Part shown: positions 60,104 to 64,000 of the stretch, piece after piece
Numbering within the stretch: position 1 is the stretch's first letter
How the letters are laid out: every line of letters starts with the position of its first letter
From: Histomonas meleagridis
Taxonomy: Eukaryota > Parabasalia > Tritrichomonadida > Dientamoebidae
NCBI GenBank assembly: GCA_020186115.1
Contig: WSYJ01000149.1
Coordinates: forward strand, 1,178,001 to 1,242,000
Direction: 5' to 3'
Length of the DNA: 64,000 bases
Translations under genes and position numbers: made by a program
Notes under the pieces: model-generated
What the model was told of the DNA's origin: nothing
Databases searched by the model: none
Seen by the model: the letters and a program-made list of their open reading frames with translations, nothing else

Positions 60104-60694
60104 TTAAGCAAAAATACAATTATTTTTGTGGTGATCAAGTTCCTTGTTATGATGATCCGATTTTTTAGGGGCATTAATGTCTTTTTTATTGTCAATGATC
60201 AGTCGAACAATGGTCGAAAACATTTCTTCAATATTTATGTATTCTTTTGCTGACGTTTCAAAGAATGGCGCTCCAATACTCTTCGCATATTCTTCTCCTT
60301 GTTCTTTACTTACTTTTCGGTTTGAACAATCGCATTTATTACCACAAACTACAATTGGTATATAACCAGTTCCTTTTCCATCTTTTATTACTTTGTGAAA
60401 CATTTCGAGTTCGTCAAAAGTAGTTTTATCAATGATTGAATACATTAGTATAAAACCATCTCCAAATCGTACATAATCAGGCCACATTTTTATATAGTCA
60501 GTTTGTCCAGCGAATGTTGTAACATTAAATGTTATTTCATCATCATCAATTTTAATTTTATATCTGATTGTTTCCGTAATGGTAGGGTTATAAACTTCAG
60601 AAAAACTTCCACCATGAAACACTTCCATTACTGATAATTTTCCAGTATTTCCACTGCCAAACAAAACAACTTCGATGTATTTTTCAGTTTCCGT
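60104..60694 (-). CDS. Degenerate Ras-like GTPase with CaaX box, start unclear
   Basis: About 196 residues in frame. Boxes: G1 FGSGNTGKLSV (Ser of GKS is Leu), switch I YNPTITET, G3 TTFAGQTDY (Asp-Thr of DTAGQ replaced by Thr-Phe), G4 GNKCD, G5 ETSAKEY, and C-terminus NNCIFA, a CaaX box. Ser17 and Asp57 of Ras, which coordinate Mg2+, are lost, so GTP turnover is doubtful. The frame begins TAA-ACG-GAA-ACT, with ACG exactly where Ras proteins have Met. Alternatively ATG 60725, 4 nt after AAACCGTTTA, opens a short frame that a single-base shift would join to this one. Either the gene is a pseudogene, or it uses a non-AUG start or frameshift. Confidence 0.65.
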   Translation of the reverse strand, partial: TETEKYIEVVLFGSGNTGKLSVMEVFHGGSFSEVYNPTITETIRYKIKIDDDEITFNVTTFAGQTDYIKMWPDYVRFGDGFILMYSIIDKTTFDELEMFHKVIKDGKGTGYIPIVVCGNKCDCSNRKVSKEQGEEYAKSIGAPFFETSAKEYINIEEMFSTIVRLIIDNKKDINAPKKSDHHNKELDHHKNNCIFA

Positions 60695-60725
60695 TTAAGT
60701 ATATTTCTTTATTCAAAAAGTCCAT

Positions 60726-60992
60726 GTTGTAAACGGTTTAAACCCTGAAAATGAATGACAAATACGATCAAATCATTATCAAAAAGTGGAAGTTGATTAG
60801 TCACTTTTGATACAAAAACATTTATCATCTAAAATATTTACTCGTGAAGTTATAGGTCAACAATCAAGCATATAACTCATTTTTGCTTTCATCATTAAAG
60901 GAGAATTTCTATCCAAATTATTATTGTTTTCATGTTAATACTTTGTATTAACTACTTCATCTATTAAAGAATTTATATCCAATTTATACAAA
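60726..60992. other. Intergenic holding the Ras-like promoter
   Basis: GTAAACGGTTTAAACCC at about 60729-60745 is a near-palindromic double MYB-like word upstream of the Ras-like frame. Nothing else seen. Confidence 0.4.
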
Positions 60993-61058
60993 ATGGCTGA
61001 TGGTGCAATTCAAAACACATTTAGCCTAAGTGATATAGCAGCTGCTAAGACATCTTGA
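60993..61058 (+). CDS. Micro-ORF of 21 codons, doubtful
   Basis: ATG 60993 opens MADGAIQNTFSLSDIAAAK plus two residues, ending TGA. It has richer codon content (GCT GAT GGT GCA) than its surroundings. It could be a decayed first exon or chance. Confidence 0.2.
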   Translation: MADGAIQNTFSLSDIAAAKTS

Positions 61059-61148
61059 TTATTAATTGAAACATCATTATTAAAAATCAATCTAATTACA
61101 TTTAAATTCTTTTTCTTTTTTCAATTCAAAAAAAATGAGCCCATAATC

Positions 61149-61790
61149 TTAATATGATTCAAAATACAAAACATACGTATTTTTTATTTCATTCATTGCC
61201 GAGTTTAGGAATTTAGTATATTTTACTATTTCTTTGTTTAATTTGCTTATTTCTTCTTCTTTATTCGAGATTTCGTTATTAATTTCTTCTTTTAATTTAT
61301 GAATCTCTTCTTCTTTATTTGTTATTTCTTGTTTATGTTGTTCTATTTCTCCATTTACTTTGTTAATTTCTTCTTCTTTTGTATTTATTTCTTGTTGAAG
61401 TTCCTCATTTTCATGTTTAAGTTGTTCGATTTCTTCAAATAATTTCTTGGATGTTTCATCTTTATTAGTGATTTCATTTTCTTTATTTGTTATTTCTTGT
61501 TGAAGTCGTTGTATTTCTTCTTCTTTTCCTTTAATTTCATTGATCTTTTCTTCATTTATTTTGTGAATTTCTTCTTCTTTTGTTGTTATTTCTTGTTGAA
61601 GTCCCTCATTTTCTTGTTTAAGTTGTTCAATTTCTTCATATAATTTCTTGGATGCTTCATCTTTATTAGTGATTTCATTCTTAATTTCTTCTTTTAATTT
61701 GTCAATTTCATTATCTTTGTTTGTTATATCTTGTTGAAGTTGTTGTATTTCTTCTTCTAATTTATTGATTTCTTCTTCCTTATCTTCAAT
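61149..61790 (-). CDS. Coiled-coil protein ORF lacking an AUG start
   Basis: An uninterrupted frame of 213 codons reads a Glu/Lys/Gln/Asn-rich heptad-repeat coiled coil from its first codon (ATT at 61788-61790) to the TAA at 61149-61151. It has two near-identical blocks (ITNKDEASKKLYEEIEQLKQ with ITNKDETSKKLFEEIEQLKH, and LQQEITTKEEEIHKI with LQQEINTKEEEINKV), an internal duplication of about 80 residues. No Met occurs before codon about 195. A TAA directly precedes the ATT, and TTAACGGTCGC (minus strand GCGACCGTTAA) lies 10-20 nt upstream, the same word and spacing as at the TRAPP-like gene. So this looks like a real promoter and first codon with ATG changed to ATT, or a gene using ATT. Confidence 0.6.
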   Translation of the reverse strand: MEDKEEEINKLEEEIQQLQQDITNKDNEIDKLKEEIKNEITNKDEASKKLYEEIEQLKQENEGLQQEITTKEEEIHKINEEKINEIKGKEEEIQRLQQEITNKENEITNKDETSKKLFEEIEQLKHENEELQQEINTKEEEINKVNGEIEQHKQEITNKEEEIHKLKEEINNEISNKEEEISKLNKEIVKYTKFLNSAMNEIKNTYVLYFESY

Positions 61791-61810
61791 TTATTGATTT
61801 TAACGGTCGC

Positions 61811-62150
61811 TTTTACCACCAATTGGACACCAGGTATCACTACAAAATTTTAATTAGAATATTATAATAGTGCATTTATTATACAACAGAGAAATATCTT
61901 ATTTTGTCAAGTTTTTACAGTTTTTCTAAAAATGATTCACCAAAAAAGATAATGCTTGTACTTGGAAAAGAGGATTTGTGGTTGTAAAACACCTGCTATG
62001 CGTGGGTTCTGGCAGTGAGCAAAATATTGCTTCCCTTCTTCAGGATTGAGCCACTATGCATTTTTTTCCCCTAATTAAAAATATAAGTCATAGCAAACAA
62101 AATAAAACATTTATTTTTCTAGAAGTATGTTCTGTGGGTTAATAAAATAT
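61811..62150. other. Intergenic, nothing recognised
   Basis: About 340 bp between the coiled-coil promoter and the acylated small protein stop. No feature identified. Confidence 0.5.
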
Positions 62151-62399
62151 TTATGATTTATCCGCATTATCTGAGAAATCGTCTATTTCATCCAGAAGTT
62201 TTTGTATCATTTCCTGATTGACTGATGACGAAGAGCTAGAGTCATCAATAGCTATTGCTTTAACTTCGTTCTGTTGTAATAATGTTGAAGTATCTCTTAC
62301 TGGTTCATCTTTATTAACAAACTCACCAATGTCAATTTCTTTTGCTTGTTCAACTTTGGGTTCATCTGCCTGTCTAAAACATGAGCAAAAACAACCCAT
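62151..62399 (-). CDS. Small N-terminally acylated protein, unknown
   Basis: 82 residues from ATG 62399. The N-terminus MGCFCSCFRQ has Gly2 for N-myristoylation and three Cys for palmitoylation, a strong plasma-membrane anchor signal. The rest is acidic and probably disordered, with a Ser run (DDSSSSSSVN) and a short helix (MIQKLLDEIDDF). The anchor would place it on the inner face of the plasma membrane or flagellar membrane. TAAACGTTAAAAC lies within 20 nt upstream of the ATG. Confidence 0.72.
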   Translation of the reverse strand: MGCFCSCFRQADEPKVEQAKEIDIGEFVNKDEPVRDTSTLLQQNEVKAIAIDDSSSSSSVNQEMIQKLLDEIDDFSDNADKS

Positions 62400-62572
62400 T
62401 AAAGTTTTAACGTTTAGCTCCACAATTAACAGCACATGCCAATTTTTTCACAGCCGATAAATTTTTGAGAAAATGAAATATTTTCCACAACTACAATTTG
62501 CATTTAATCTTAATGACAATTAACCAAAAATAACAATTTATATAAGCTTTTAAAGAAAATAAATATTTACTA

Positions 62573-63799
62573 TTAATGAAATCTCTCAATCATCATTATC
62601 ATATCAATCATTTTCACTTCATTCTCTGGAAAATAATTAATTCCAATCAATCCTGGTATTTTATCTCTGTTTTTTGTCCAATTTTCTCTTATAAAATCAT
62701 AAACAATTCTAAATTTATCCTCTCCCAATTTCTCTTTACATTCATCCTCCAACTTCTTTTTTCTTGCTGCAATATTCATTTGTATTGTTGGAACAAGTTG
62801 CTGAGGAGGCAATTTGGAAAGAGACGACTTTACAATCTCGGCAAACCGTAAACCGTCGTTGTTAATTTTTCTGAAGCTTTGTCGCATCAAATCGTTTGCG
62901 ATGTTCGGATTGTCTCTTATCCACGAAGGGACATCTTGTTGCTCTATCTCACTATTAGTTGATTGCTTAGACGCTTGTGTGCTTTGTTGTGAATCTGTTC
63001 CTGAAACTTTTTGTTGGAATTTTTTGAGAGCATTTTGAATGATTGGATATTGAAGAATTTGACGACATGTCGGTCTAAGAATAGGATTCTTGTTTAAGGT
63101 CTTGAGAAGAATATCTGTGAGTTGTTTAGAATACTTAGAAAATGATTTTCGTGGAAGTGATTGATATTGAATGTTATTGAAGAGGTCTTCCCGGGATTTT
63201 CCGGTAAAGGCATGTTTACCAGTCATAAGCTCAAAAAGTACACACCCAGCAGCCCAGACATCTGCCGGATATCCATATGGTTTCCCTTTGATTATTTCAG
63301 GCGCCATAAAATATGGTGTCCCTATTATTGTTTTGGCAAGATCTGTTTTACCTATTTCACGAGAAATGCCAAAATCACCGATTTTAACAAAGCCGTTCTT
63401 AAAAAGAAAAATATTAGCAATCTTGATATCTCGATGAAGAATATTTTGTGAGTGAATGTATTCCAAACCAAATATAAGTTGTGAAAAAATTTGAAGTATT
63501 TTTGCTTCCGTAAGTTTATTTGTATCAACATAATGTGATAAATCACTAGCATCTGCATACTCTAAAACAATACAAAATTCATGATCATTCTTTTGAAATG
63601 AATCGAGATACTCAATAACATTAGGATGTTGGAGTTTTTTGAGATATTCTGCTTCATTTTCTGCACTTGCACGAGTTTTTGCATCTTTGGTACGAATTGT
63701 CTTGATAACAACATACTTGCCATCTCTTTTGTCATTTGCTAAAACAACAGAACCATAACTCCCTTTTCCGATATCTTTAATAACTTTGTAATTTTCCAT
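62573..63799 (-). CDS. NEK-family Ser/Thr protein kinase
   Basis: 408 residues. The kinase domain spans 1-262 with GKGSYGSVV (P-loop), VIK (Lys33), Glu in NEAEYLKKLQ, HRDIKIANIF, DFG (GDFGISREI), GTPYFMAPE and the downstream WAAGCVLFELMTGKHAF. Order and sequence are those of the NIMA-related kinases, greatly expanded in trichomonads. A Gln/Ser-rich linker (SQQSTQASKQS) and a C-terminal helical region (about 295-408, LPPQQLVPTIQMNIAARKKK) follow. NEKs act in mitosis and in flagellum and cytoskeleton control. It has a divergent 30-bp promoter with the gene at 63830. Confidence 0.93.
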   Translation of the reverse strand: MENYKVIKDIGKGSYGSVVLANDKRDGKYVVIKTIRTKDAKTRASAENEAEYLKKLQHPNVIEYLDSFQKNDHEFCIVLEYADASDLSHYVDTNKLTEAKILQIFSQLIFGLEYIHSQNILHRDIKIANIFLFKNGFVKIGDFGISREIGKTDLAKTIIGTPYFMAPEIIKGKPYGYPADVWAAGCVLFELMTGKHAFTGKSREDLFNNIQYQSLPRKSFSKYSKQLTDILLKTLNKNPILRPTCRQILQYPIIQNALKKFQQKVSGTDSQQSTQASKQSTNSEIEQQDVPSWIRDNPNIANDLMRQSFRKINNDGLRFAEIVKSSLSKLPPQQLVPTIQMNIAARKKKLEDECKEKLGEDKFRIVYDFIRENWTKNRDKIPGLIGINYFPENEVKMIDMIMMIERFH

Positions 63800-63829
63800 T
63801 CGTTACATTATAACGACCGTTTAATATCC
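63800..63829. promoter_or_regulatory. 30-bp divergent promoter with overlapping MYB-like words
   Basis: TTATAACGACCGTTTAA lies between the ATGs of the NEK kinase and the right-edge gene. It contains AACGA in one direction and AACGGT in the other, so one short sequence serves both genes. Confidence 0.65.
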
Positions 63830-64000
63830 ATGTCAACAAAAGAAACATCTTATTCACTTAATGAAAATACAGAGAATGAATATTGGTCTGCCAAAGGAGT
63901 TTGGGTAATAGATAATTTCCCTAGCCAAAATTATTCTGCATGTTCACAAAATTTTTCTTTATCAAAAGATTTTTATTTCTATTTTTCTTTTTTAAACCCA
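63830..64000 (+). CDS. Partial gene running off the right edge
   Basis: ATG 63830 opens 57 codons without a stop to the window end (STKETSYSLNENTENEYWS, then VWVIDNFPSQNYSACSQNF). The beginning is hydrophilic and no domain is visible yet. Support comes from the upstream motif and open frame. Confidence 0.6.
   Translation, partial: MSTKETSYSLNENTENEYWSAKGVWVIDNFPSQNYSACSQNFSLSKDFYFYFSFLNP

Overview
The window looks like nuclear DNA of a parabasalid protist, most likely a Tritrichomonas-type trichomonad. The DNA is very AT-rich. Conserved genes are intronless and packed with short intergenic gaps. The gene families fit trichomonads: BspA-like leucine-rich surface protein, Pmp-like GGAI surface protein, DUF3447/ankyrin proteins, many small GTPases, TLDc proteins, NEK kinase, and Merlin and pogo-type DNA transposons. 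A MYB-like motif (AACGGT, ACCGTT or AAACGTTTA) recurs a few tens of bases upstream of start codons, like the MYB elements known from trichomonad promoters. The species is an inference.

Layout. 1-11 kb is a transposon graveyard: a retroviral-type integrase pseudogene, a possible Mutator-like remnant, a complete pogo/Tc1-type element with about 360-bp inverted repeats and TA duplications, a Merlin remnant, a degraded PIF/Harbinger-like element, and a near-complete Merlin element with an exact 8-bp target duplication and a 231-bp TTA microsatellite. 11-19 kb: a SUMO-like gene, a large helical protein, a LysM-TLDc protein and a RhoGEF-Kelch protein, all on the minus strand. 20-23 kb: a truncated ankyrin array, tRNA-Lys(CTT) and a BspA-like gene. 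23-32 kb: a TRAPPC8-like subunit, a second TLDc protein, a GT61-type glycosyltransferase, a small membrane protein and a rhomboid pseudoprotease. 33-36 kb: a Rab-like GTPase, a second GTPase and a Pmp-like membrane protein. 37-39 kb: a DUF3447/ankyrin gene. 39-43 kb: a PMS2-type MutL and a 14-3-3 gene sharing a divergent promoter, then a helical CaaX protein. 43-46 kb: another transposase remnant, a second ankyrin pseudogene and a second tRNA-Lys(CTT). 46-54 kb: exocyst Sec15, an ARM-like protein, a small ORF, an atypical bromodomain-NET protein, proteasome Rpn11 and a multi-pass membrane protein. 54-64 kb: a third ankyrin remnant, ribosomal protein eS24, a PDI-like protein, calmodulin, a degenerate Ras-like gene, a coiled-coil ORF without an AUG, an acylated small protein, a NEK kinase and a partial gene at the right edge.

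How they fit together. The conserved genes are ordinary housekeeping and signalling genes: vesicle tethering (TRAPP, exocyst, Rab), protein turnover (Rpn11, SUMO), repair (PMS2), Ca2+ and phospho-signalling (calmodulin, 14-3-3, NEK), and secretory pathway (PDI, GT61). They are not an operon. Adjacent divergent pairs share promoters of about 30-120 bp.

Most unusual features: (1) ankyrin exon-intron cassettes, duplicated as a unit, in which the intron-like segment has AT rather than GT at the phase-correct donor and one 69-nt copy contains no GT at all; (2) several ORFs with normal N-termini but no AUG; (3) catalytic-site losses in otherwise intact genes (rhomboid Ser to Thr, SUMO without diglycine, Ras lacking Mg2+ residues, bromodomain without its Asn). 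All gene coordinates use an ATG unless stated otherwise.
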